Origin: an uncultured Prevotella sp.
Lineage (GTDB): Bacteria > Bacteroidota > Bacteroidia > Bacteroidales > Bacteroidaceae
Reading direction: 5' to 3'
Assembly (NCBI GenBank): GCA_905198745.1
Contig: CAJKDU010000023.1
Location: 1-40,585, forward strand
Length of the DNA: 40,585 nt
Under the pieces are notes generated by a model. That model saw only the letters and a list, made by a program, of their open reading frames with translations, was not told where the DNA came from and searched no databases. Numbering within the stretch: the first letter of the stretch is position 1; each line of letters opens with the position of its first letter. Position numbers and translations under genes: made by a program. Below are positions 15,773-22,438 of this stretch, in pieces.

Positions 15773-17248
15773 ATGAAAGCAAAATTACTGGCTGGACTGG
15801 TAGGTGCCATGATGTGCCTCATATCCTGCGACGACAACACGGATAACATCGGCTCGTCCATGACCGACAATGCTGATTTAGTCGACATCGCCACCGACAC
15901 TTTCAGCGTCACGTCGCAATCGGTTGCGGCAAATGCGGTGTTGGCACGAAACAACACGGGATACATAGGCCAAATCAAGGATCCGGAGACAAGCAACTAT
16001 GTGACAGGTGACTTCCTCACCCAGTTCTATTCACTTCCGGTAGACAGTCTTTTCCCTAAGAAGAGCAATGTAGTAAGCAAGGACGACGAGGGATTGATTG
16101 CCGCCGACTCCTGCGAAATCAGGCTTTTCTTTACTTCTTTCTATGGCGACTCGCTGGCCCAGATGAAACTCAGTGCCTACGAACTAGACAAACCTATAGA
16201 CGAAAGCAAGCACTACAAGACTGATTTTGACCCCATTGCCGAGGGCTACATTTCGGAAGCAAGCCGCGCCAACAGACAGGACGTGGTCTATACGCTGTGC
16301 GACATGACGGAATACGACTCAGTGAGAACAGGCTCTTCCTACACACGCAACATCCGTGTTCCGATGAACAAGGCCTACACCAAGGACGGAAAGACCTACA
16401 AGAACTTCGGTACCTACGTGATGCGCCAGTATTATGAGCATCCGGAATATTTCAAGAACACATACCTTTTCACCAAGAACGTTTGCCCAGGATTCTACAT
16501 TCAGCACAAACAAGGTGTCGGATCTATGGCCTATATTTCCATTCCACAACTGAACGTCTACTTCAAGTACCAGTATCAGTACGTGGACACTGCCGACAAC
16601 GACAAGGTGAAATGGAAAGAATCTACTGGTGTAACCACATTCTCGGGCACAGAAGAAGTGCTCCAAGCCACCCATATATCCAACGACAGCAAGTTAGAAG
16701 AATTGGCCGCTGAAACTGAATGGACTTACCTCAAGTCACCAGCCGGCATCTATACCGAACTGACTCTGCCTGTGGAAGACATTATGAGAGGCCACGAGAA
16801 CGACACACTTAACACTGCCAAGTTGGTACTCTCACGCATCAACAACAAGACGAACAGCAAGTATGCCTTGCCCGCTCCCACTACCGTATTGATGCTCCCG
16901 GCCGACAGTGTGGAAACATTCTTTGCCAACAACCGCATTGCCGACTACAAGAGATCGTTCCTCGCCACCTACTCGAGCTCTCTCAACAGCTATACATTCA
17001 ACAACATTTCAGGTATTGTATCGGCCATGCATGCCGCAAGGAAGAATGGTGAGACATCGGAAAAATGGAACAAGGTGGCTGTCATCCCTGTATCAACCAC
17101 CTATACAACTGTCAACAACCAGTCCGTCCTGGTCAAGGTTGTACACGACATGAGTATGACAAGCGCCAGACTGGTTGGCGGGGCCAACAACGCTTATGCG
17201 GAAGACAAGCCTCTCAAGATTTCAATCATCTACAGCAAGTTCAAGTAA
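15773..17248 (+). CDS. DUF4270 lipoprotein
   Basis: A 491-residue lipoprotein matching DUF4270, a Bacteroidetes-specific family of outer-envelope proteins. The signal peptide (MKAKLLAGLVGAMMCLISC) ends at a lipid cysteine followed by acidic residues. The body is beta-rich and shows family features such as DNIGSSM just after the cysteine and the regularly spaced tyrosine/aspartate strands. I chose the ATG at 15773 over a TTG two codons earlier. The family has no known activity. The 43-residue gene overlaps the stop codon (TAATG), so the two are probably coupled. Confidence 0.85.
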   Translation: MKAKLLAGLVGAMMCLISCDDNTDNIGSSMTDNADLVDIATDTFSVTSQSVAANAVLARNNTGYIGQIKDPETSNYVTGDFLTQFYSLPVDSLFPKKSNVVSKDDEGLIAADSCEIRLFFTSFYGDSLAQMKLSAYELDKPIDESKHYKTDFDPIAEGYISEASRANRQDVVYTLCDMTEYDSVRTGSSYTRNIRVPMNKAYTKDGKTYKNFGTYVMRQYYEHPEYFKNTYLFTKNVCPGFYIQHKQGVGSMAYISIPQLNVYFKYQYQYVDTADNDKVKWKESTGVTTFSGTEEVLQATHISNDSKLEELAAETEWTYLKSPAGIYTELTLPVEDIMRGHENDTLNTAKLVLSRINNKTNSKYALPAPTTVLMLPADSVETFFANNRIADYKRSFLATYSSSLNSYTFNNISGIVSAMHAARKNGETSEKWNKVAVIPVSTTYTTVNNQSVLVKVVHDMSMTSARLVGGANNAYAEDKPLKISIIYSKFK

Positions 17249-17379
17249 TGGCAGACAACTATCTGGAACGTCACCGGGAAGACTACGAAAAGCGCAAGGC
17301 CGCGTGGTTGCTCAAGAAGAAGCACATCATCAAGCCGCGACGCCCTTCTATCAGCAAACCGGAAGACGAAGCTTTATAA
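17248..17379 (+). CDS. 43-residue basic protein, function unknown
   Basis: A short gene whose ATG overlaps the DUF4270 stop as TAATG. The protein begins MADNYLERHREDYEKRKAAW and continues with LLKKKHII and KPRRPSISKP. It is very charged and probably helical at the start, basic in the middle, without signal peptide or membrane segment. Similar short proteins with a YLExxxEDYEKRKxxWLKKKK core are, as I recall, widespread and conserved in Bacteroidales but uncharacterised. A strong terminator follows 34 bp downstream. Confidence 0.7.
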   Translation: MADNYLERHREDYEKRKAAWLLKKKHIIKPRRPSISKPEDEAL

Positions 17380-17413
17380 GCAGAGTTACAGGACATCCAT
17401 GTAATCACGATAT

Positions 17414-17448
17414 ATCGGGAAACCTACGATGAGGTTTCCCGATTTTTT
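17414..17448 (+). terminator. terminator after the GT5-DUF4270-small protein unit
   Basis: ATCGGGAAACCT (17414-17425) pairs perfectly with AGGTTTCCCGAT (17432-17443), loop ACGATG, followed by a TTTTTTAT run. Confidence 0.92.
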
Positions 17449-17449
17449 A

Positions 17450-17796
17450 TTCCCCACATACCATAGGCACGGCAACAGAAAGAAATGACTCAAGCTATCC
17501 GTGCAAACATTGCACCTTGGGCTCCAAGCCATACACTCGGCAACAGAACCCAACAGGACGTAGCCCCTTGCCTCGTGTATTTACTTCCCGGAGGCCTACC
17601 GCATACATGTGCAGCAGGAAAAAACAGACACAAGGCGCCCAAATAGGTTCATAGTTAGGTGAAAGTTCTTCATTACTACGACATTCATCCTAATGACTTT
17701 CTGTGGTCCACACCTGCGATATTACAGGCAAAAGCAACTGAAAACAACTTCCAAAAACAATATTTTAAGATATAATATCAAAAAGCTTGGCAAATG
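17450..17796. other. gene-free stretch
   Basis: About 350 bp in which I see no credible gene, tRNA or repeat. It becomes AT-rich towards the small-RNA promoter at 17797. Confidence 0.55.
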
Positions 17797-17828
17797 TTTG
17801 GTAGTTATAAATTTTATGCCTAACTTTG
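17797..17828 (+). promoter_or_regulatory. promoter of the candidate small RNA
   Basis: TTTG (17797-17800), 20 bp, TAACTTTG (17821-17828): a full-strength Bacteroidetes promoter with no coding sequence behind it. The terminator at 17892-17926 lies about 100 bp downstream. Confidence 0.85.
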
Positions 17829-17926
17829 CATCAGTTATCCTGAAAACAATCTTTTTACCTTAAGGAAACTAATACCTTATTGAAGATTTGGAGCGGTAGC
17901 CTGTGAAGGTCGTCGCTTTTTTTTTT
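17829..17926 (+). ncRNA. candidate small RNA of about 90-95 nt
   Basis: Directly after a consensus promoter is a region of about 95 bp without a credible frame, ending in a textbook terminator. The terminator stem is AGCGGTAGCCT (17892-17902) and AGGTCGTCGCT (17907-17917), with two G-U pairs and one mismatch, a GNRA-type loop GTGA, then ten T residues (17917-17926). Upstream, AATCTT (17849-17854) can pair with AAGATT (17883-17888), enclosing the palindrome CCTTAAGG and two TACCTTA copies. The promoter-plus-terminator layout resembles the Bacteroidales-1 RNA motif of Rfam, but the neighbour gene (L20) of that motif is absent and I cannot confirm a match. tRNA and 6S are not suggested. Confidence 0.75.
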
Positions 17927-18009
17927 GCCCCAAACTTTCCCCCAACAATTTTTACTTGGGAAAGCTACAAGTACAAGAATACATACTCATCAGACAAATT
18001 CTTACATTT

Positions 18010-18071
18010 CGACAATAAACAAAAGCAGATGAACCTCACCGAGAGATTCACCTGCTTTTGCTTTATTGTCG
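18010..18071 (-). terminator. long hairpin ending the tRNA-Pro transcript
   Basis: Left arm 18010-18028 and right arm 18052-18071 pair along about 19 bp with one bulge (CGACAATAAA with TTTATTGTCG, AAAAGCAG with CTGCTTTT). The stem extends inward through CAGATGAA/TTCACCTG with one mismatch. Read on the minus strand, GCAGGTGAA/TTCATCTGC is followed by TTTTGTTTATT, a good terminator. The base of the stem includes the last bases of the tRNA. Confidence 0.75.
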
Positions 18072-18141
18072 GGGTGACAGGACTCGAACCTGCGACAGCC
18101 TGGTCCCAAACCAGGAACGCTACCAACTGCGCTACACCCCG
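18069..18141 (-). tRNA. tRNA-Pro (anticodon TGG)
   Basis: All arms are present: acceptor CGGGGTG/CACCCCG with discriminator A, D arm GCGC-AGTTGGTA-GCGT, anticodon stem CCTGG/CCAGG with loop TTTGGGA (anticodon TGG, decoding CCA and by wobble other proline codons), and T arm GCAGG-TTCGAGT-CCTGT. The length is 73 nt and the 3' CCA is not encoded. The 5' end directly follows the T run of the upstream serine palmitoyltransferase terminator, leaving no room for a separate promoter between them. Confidence 0.97.
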
Positions 18142-18189
18142 AAAAAGGTTTGCGCGGCTCCGCAAGAAAACTTTCAGAGCCGCGCAAAC
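18142..18189 (-). terminator. terminator of the serine palmitoyltransferase gene
   Basis: GTTTGCGCGGCTC (18148-18160) pairs perfectly with GAGCCGCGCAAAC (18177-18189). On the minus strand the 13-bp stem is followed by CCTTTTT (18148-18142), directly abutting the first base of tRNA-Pro. Confidence 0.85.
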
Positions 18190-18204
18190 GGAATAAAACC
18201 TTGC

Positions 18205-19392
18205 TTATTTGATGATGCCCTGTTCCTGGAACACCTTCTTCAGTATCTGTACCGAACGCTCTACCTGCTCTTCCGTATGCGTTGCCATCAATGCGTAACG
18301 CACCAACGTGTCCTGGGGAGCACATGCGGGAGGTATCACAGGATTGATAAACACACCTTCTTCGAACGCACGCGCCGTCACCACAAAAGTCTTGTTCACG
18401 TCACGCACATAGAGCGGAATGATAGGACTCTCCGTGTCGCCAATCTCAAAGCCTTCCTCCTGGAAACGCTTCAAGGCATACTTGGTCACCTTCCACAGAG
18501 CCTCAATGCGTTCCGGTTCTTTCAGAAGAATGTGAAGAGCTTCAAGAGCTGCTGCCGTAGCTGCAGGTGTATTGGAAGCCGAGAATATGTAGGTGCGGCA
18601 AGTATGGCGAAGGAAGTTGATGGTGTCCTTGTCAGACGCGATGAAGCCACCGATAGAAGCCAGCGACTTGGAGAATGTACCCATGATAAGATCCACCTCG
18701 TCGGTCAAGCCGAAATAGTCGCACACGCCACGTCCATGGTCACCGAACACACCTATGCCGTGAGCCTCGTCTACCATGATTGAGCAGTTGTACTTATGCT
18801 TGAGTTCCACGATTTCGGGAAGCTTGGCCAGGTCACCCTCCATAGAGAACACACCATCGACCACGATCAGCTTGATAGCCTCGTGAGGCAGCCCTTGAAG
18901 TACGCGCTCCAAATCAGCCATGTCATTGTGCTTATAGTGCAACTGACGGGCAAACGAAAGACGGCGTCCGTCTACGATGCTGGCATGGTCGCGGTCATCA
19001 CAGATGATGTAGTCGCCCTTGCCTACCACCATGGCCAACACACCTTGGTTCACGCTGAATCCGGTAGAGAAGCACAAACAATCGTCCTTGTGGATGAACT
19101 CTGAAATCTCTTTTTCCAATTTCACGTGGAGGTCAAGTGTTCCATTGAGGAAGCGGCTTCCGGCGCAACCCGACCCATACTGGTCGAGAGCGGCCTTGGC
19201 TGCGTCGATGATGCGCTGATCACCGGTAAGACCTGTATAAGCGTTTGAGCCAAACATGAGCACCTTGTGGCCACCCATTTCAACTTCAGTACCCTGCTTT
19301 CCGGTGATTTCACGGAAATACGGGTACACACCAGCTGCCATAAATTTCTGCGGCTCGCGATAATTCTTGTATTTTTCTTGTAACTGTCCCAT
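18205..19392 (-). CDS. spt: serine palmitoyltransferase
   Basis: A 395-residue PLP-dependent alpha-oxoamine synthase. It condenses serine with a fatty acyl-CoA (palmitoyl-type) to 3-ketosphinganine, the first step of sphingolipid synthesis in Bacteroidales. The PLP lysine is Lys242 in GTFSKSLASIGG; Asp208 and His211 of VDEAHG hold the cofactor ring; His136 in DRDHAS stacks on it. The N-terminus (YPYFREITGKQGTEVEMGG) and GSNAYTGLTG match the Bacteroides thetaiotaomicron enzyme (BT_0870) as I remember it, and distinguish it from KBL and BioF, its closest relatives. The lipid kinase gene is divergent, 165 bp away. Confidence 0.9.
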   Translation of the reverse strand: MGQLQEKYKNYREPQKFMAAGVYPYFREITGKQGTEVEMGGHKVLMFGSNAYTGLTGDQRIIDAAKAALDQYGSGCAGSRFLNGTLDLHVKLEKEISEFIHKDDCLCFSTGFSVNQGVLAMVVGKGDYIICDDRDHASIVDGRRLSFARQLHYKHNDMADLERVLQGLPHEAIKLIVVDGVFSMEGDLAKLPEIVELKHKYNCSIMVDEAHGIGVFGDHGRGVCDYFGLTDEVDLIMGTFSKSLASIGGFIASDKDTINFLRHTCRTYIFSASNTPAATAAALEALHILLKEPERIEALWKVTKYALKRFQEEGFEIGDTESPIIPLYVRDVNKTFVVTARAFEEGVFINPVIPPACAPQDTLVRYALMATHTEEQVERSVQILKKVFQEQGIIK

Positions 19393-19438
19393 TATTTAAA
19401 AAAGGTGTAGCAATGCTACGTTAGTTTATTACAGGCCG

Positions 19439-19446
19439 CAAAGTTA
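19439..19446 (-). promoter_or_regulatory. -7 element of serine palmitoyltransferase
   Basis: Minus-strand TAACTTTG, 46 bp before the start codon. The -33 element is not clear. Confidence 0.6.
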
Positions 19447-19541
19447 CAAAAATTGTGGTATATACGGACATAATTTGTAGGAAAAATGCTCTGTAGGCAA
19501 AAAATTAAGGATGGTCAACGGGGTTATTAGTCAAAAATTCG

Positions 19542-19549
19542 TAACTTTG
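19542..19549 (+). promoter_or_regulatory. -7 element of the lipid kinase gene
   Basis: TAACTTTG ends only 8 bp before the ATG at 19558. With the usual start site 4 or so bases past the box, the leader would be about 5 nt. Confidence 0.65.
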
Positions 19550-19557
19550 CGCTTGAT

Positions 19558-20592
19558 ATGATAGCCAAGAAAAAGATAGTTTTCATCATGAATCCCATTT
19601 CGGGCACTGTCAGCAAGGCAGGCATCCCCGCCATTATTGACAGCACGCTGGACAAGGAGAAGTTTGACTATGTCATCAAGCATACAGAGTATGCAGGGCA
19701 CGCTTCCGACTTGGCCCGCGAGGCAGCCAATGCGGGCACCGACATCGTAGTGGCAGTGGGCGGTGACGGCACCGTCAACGAAGTGGCAAGGGCTATCGTA
19801 CACACCCACACGGCATTGGGCATCATCCCGTGCGGTTCGGGCAACGGACTGGCACGCCACCTGTCCATTCCACTCGATTTCCGCAAGGCCATCGAAATCA
19901 TCAATGCCTGCGAAATCCACGACCTCGACTATGGCATCATCAACGAAATGCCCTTCTTCTGCACCTGCGGCATGGGGTTCGACGCCTTCATCAGCCTGAA
20001 GTTTGCCATGTCTGGCAAGCGCGGCCCTATCAGCTATGCCGAAAACGTGCTCAAGGAAGGACTGAAATACAAGCCCGAAACCTATATCATAGAAAACGAG
20101 AACGGCAAGCAGCAATATGAGGCGTTCCTCATATCGTGTGCCAATGCTTCGCAATACGGAAACAATGCCTACATAGCTCCCCAGGCATCGATGAGCGACG
20201 GATTGCTGGACGTGATCATCATGGAGCCGTTCGACATTATCGAGGCCGCCCAGGTGAGCATCGACATGTTCAACAAGACGCTTGACAAAAACTCCAAAAT
20301 CAAGACTTTCAAGGCGAGCCGACTCCACATTCACCGCGCCGGACCAGGCGTGATTCATTATGACGGCGATCCCATCATGACGGGTAGCGACGTGGACATC
20401 TCCATTGAAAAGAAGGGCATCCGGATTGTGGTCAACCCTCATGCCGACAAGAGTGTGCGTCGGCCCAATGCCCTGCAGTCGGCCTTCTGCGAGTTCTTCA
20501 ACGACATCAACAGTGTGCGGGAAGACATCACTCGACAGGGAAGACAGATTCAGGCACTCAACAAGAAATTGCTGAAGAAACTCAACATCTGA
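19558..20592 (+). CDS. diacylglycerol kinase-family lipid kinase
   Basis: A 344-residue lipid kinase of the DagK/YegS/sphingosine-kinase superfamily. The nucleotide loop AVGGDGTVNEVAR follows the N-terminal VFIMNPISGTVS, and IIPCGSGNGLARHL gives the second conserved block; the C-terminal beta domain carries the YDGDP-like HYDGDPIM. Family members phosphorylate diacylglycerol, undecaprenol-like lipids or sphingoid bases. Its place opposite serine palmitoyltransferase suggests a sphingoid base or ceramide substrate, which is only inference. The start at 19558 gives the expected N-terminus, nearly on the transcription start. Confidence 0.9.
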   Translation: MIAKKKIVFIMNPISGTVSKAGIPAIIDSTLDKEKFDYVIKHTEYAGHASDLAREAANAGTDIVVAVGGDGTVNEVARAIVHTHTALGIIPCGSGNGLARHLSIPLDFRKAIEIINACEIHDLDYGIINEMPFFCTCGMGFDAFISLKFAMSGKRGPISYAENVLKEGLKYKPETYIIENENGKQQYEAFLISCANASQYGNNAYIAPQASMSDGLLDVIIMEPFDIIEAAQVSIDMFNKTLDKNSKIKTFKASRLHIHRAGPGVIHYDGDPIMTGSDVDISIEKKGIRIVVNPHADKSVRRPNALQSAFCEFFNDINSVREDITRQGRQIQALNKKLLKKLNI

Positions 20593-20644
20593 TTTTCCGC
20601 TCAGCACAGCAAGGTTGCACAGACTTTCTCCTTTTCCTCTTACA

Positions 20645-20692
20645 GCCATCATTCACGACATAATCCTGCCATTCAGAAATGATGGCCTTTCC
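20645..20692 (+). terminator. probable terminator after the lipid kinase
   Basis: GCCATCATT (20645-20653) pairs with AATGATGGC (20678-20686) across a 24-nt loop, followed by CTTTCC. The tail is weak, so this is a moderate call. Confidence 0.5.
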
Positions 20693-20748
20693 TCAAAAGC
20701 AATTGCAGACAGGACGGATTCTGCTCAAACGCCCGACATGCTACTGGA

Positions 20749-20808
20749 TAGTGTGCCACTAATGAGATGTTAGTGGCATGTTAGCACATTGATAACGGCA
20801 CACTAACC
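20749..20808. repeat. three diverged 22-bp-period units
   Basis: Similar units begin at 20749 (TAGTGTGCCACTAA), 20771 (TAGTGGCATGTTAG) and 20793 (TAACGGCACACTAAC), exactly 22 bp apart. A perfect inverted repeat, TGCCACTAA (20755-20763) and TTAGTGGCA (20770-20778), lies within them. This is part of the gene-free stretch 20593-20889. The same building blocks occur at 33199-33237, and in looser form at 5321-5408. Confidence 0.8.
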
Positions 20809-20889
20809 AACCTTTCATCGCTGTGAAAAGCAAAGAACACCATATGGGGAAACAAAAACAACAACACCTTGCACCATTCTTTGTTTCCG

Positions 20890-21603
20890 TCATTTCAAAT
20901 AGAAGTCCTTGGTCAACGACGCATACCATTCGCTCCTTTCGCCGTCGTTGGCCTGCATACATTCTTCCTGAATATCCCTCACTGGATATGGAGCGCGCGA
21001 AAAATCAAGCAGCACACGCTTGACAGGTTTCCGTTCTACAGTCTTGACAAACAGTTCGTGATGGATGCGGAATCCGGCGATATAGCCCTCCGACAACATT
21101 CTCTCACGACAGTCGGCCGGCACAACCACGCAGAAATGTCCGTCACCGGTAAGCAGCTGCCCTACTCCCCAGAAAAGTTCGGCAAACGACAGGGTGTCCG
21201 TATGGCGTGCCAACGACCGGCGTGCATCCGGATTCTTCAACGCATCAGTAAAAAAAGGAGGATTGGAGACGATGGCGTCATACTGCCCTTGCAAGGCCTG
21301 TTCCTGCACATAGCGTTGCAAGGAGGCATGGACCACCCTGATTCGGCCCGAGAAGGGCGAACCGGCCACATTCTCTTCTGCCTGGCTGCACGCAGCCTCA
21401 TCTATGTCGACAGCATCGACTTGCGCCTCGGGAAAGCGCTGCGCCATCATCAAGGCAATAAGTCCCGAACCTGTACCCACATCAAGAATCCTGCTGCCTC
21501 CAGCCGCCCAGGCTCCAAGCAGCACGCCGTCTGTGCCCACCTTCATGGCGCACCGGTCGTGGCGGACAGTGAACTTCTTAAACTGGAAACTATCGTTGGA
21601 CAT
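20890..21603 (-). CDS. trmN6: tRNA1(Val) (adenine37-N6)-methyltransferase
   Basis: A 237-residue SAM-dependent N6-adenine methyltransferase of the YfiC/TrmN6 type, which modifies A37 of tRNA-Val. The start (FTVRHDRCAMKVGTDGVLLGAW) is the family signature, the SAM loop is VGTGSGLIALMMAQRF and the catalytic motif is VSNPPFF. Length is normal. It is the last gene of the rfbC-ugd-lipoprotein-trmN6 run, 18 bp after the lipoprotein gene. Confidence 0.93.
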   Translation of the reverse strand: MSNDSFQFKKFTVRHDRCAMKVGTDGVLLGAWAAGGSRILDVGTGSGLIALMMAQRFPEAQVDAVDIDEAACSQAEENVAGSPFSGRIRVVHASLQRYVQEQALQGQYDAIVSNPPFFTDALKNPDARRSLARHTDTLSFAELFWGVGQLLTGDGHFCVVVPADCRERMLSEGYIAGFRIHHELFVKTVERKPVKRVLLDFSRAPYPVRDIQEECMQANDGERSEWYASLTKDFYLK

Positions 21604-21621
21604 AAGCTGTGGACCAAGAGT

Positions 21622-22437
21622 TTATTTCAATCCCATGGACATCTTGCCTTCAAACGAGATGGTGACCATCACCATATAGCTGCTCGACCCATCGGGGATA
21701 AGCAGCTGTGCACAATACACGAACCCCTTGGGAGTGGTATGGTCGTAGACAATGTCGCTCAGCACGGCCTGGCTGAGATACTGCTCAGGCACAAGCCGGG
21801 CAAACTCAGCCTTGCGGAAGTCATGGCTATAGAGTTGTCTGCTGCCTCTGAACAGGCTGATGTGCACAATGTTGTCATAGTACACATTGCCCACCTCTAC
21901 GCCTTCATCGTTATACACAGTCTTCACCACCTTGTAGGTAGTGGGGTTCACCTGCACATAACTGTGGTAGCGGTCGGCACCATAGACAATCACCGTGTCG
22001 CGTTTGATGAGCCTGTTCTGGTTGAGGGCCTTGGGCCGTTCATCAGAAAACTGGGCATTGTCGGCAGGATTACTGCTCTTGGTGAGTCGCACGGTCTCCC
22101 CGTTTTGGTTTTTGAACACAAAGAGGTGGGCAGCCTGTTTCACGATGGGATATTTCACAGTGTTGGCTCCTTCGAGCACCAGCGTGTCGCCCACAATCAT
22201 GAAGCGCACAGGCTGGCTGGTGGAGTCGGCATAGAAAATGCTGTCGCCCTTCGCCTTGAAGGCCACGTCTTCCTCGTCTTCGTTCACCCACACGCCTTGC
22301 AACAGTGCTTTGGCCTGCTTGTCTTCCGAAGCCTGGACGGGCGCACCCTTCTTCTGTCCGCCACAGCCAACAAGGCTTACGGCCAAACACAATACTATGA
22401 TGAAATTCTTTCTCAAGACCAATGAGTTTTGGTTCAT
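21622..22437 (-). CDS. lipoprotein of unknown function
   Basis: A 271-residue lipoprotein: signal peptide with a classical lipobox LVGC and the lipid cysteine at residue 25, then GGQKK. The first mature part (ALLQGVWVNEDEEDVAFK, GDSIFYAD) resembles the lipocalin/META-like beta repeats common in Bacteroidales lipoproteins; it may belong to DUF4738, which I cannot verify. I chose the ATG at 22437, one base past the ugd stop; a longer frame would run into ugd. The position between ugd and trmN6 says little about function. Confidence 0.8.
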   Translation of the reverse strand: MNQNSLVLRKNFIIVLCLAVSLVGCGGQKKGAPVQASEDKQAKALLQGVWVNEDEEDVAFKAKGDSIFYADSTSQPVRFMIVGDTLVLEGANTVKYPIVKQAAHLFVFKNQNGETVRLTKSSNPADNAQFSDERPKALNQNRLIKRDTVIVYGADRYHSYVQVNPTTYKVVKTVYNDEGVEVGNVYYDNIVHISLFRGSRQLYSHDFRKAEFARLVPEQYLSQAVLSDIVYDHTTPKGFVYCAQLLIPDGSSSYMVMVTISFEGKMSMGLK

Positions 22438-22438
22438 A

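Noticed and set aside
17903..18196. Plus-strand frame of 97 residues across the small-RNA terminator and tRNA-Pro
   Set aside because: It runs through a terminator, a hairpin and the tRNA, so it is a shadow of non-coding structure.
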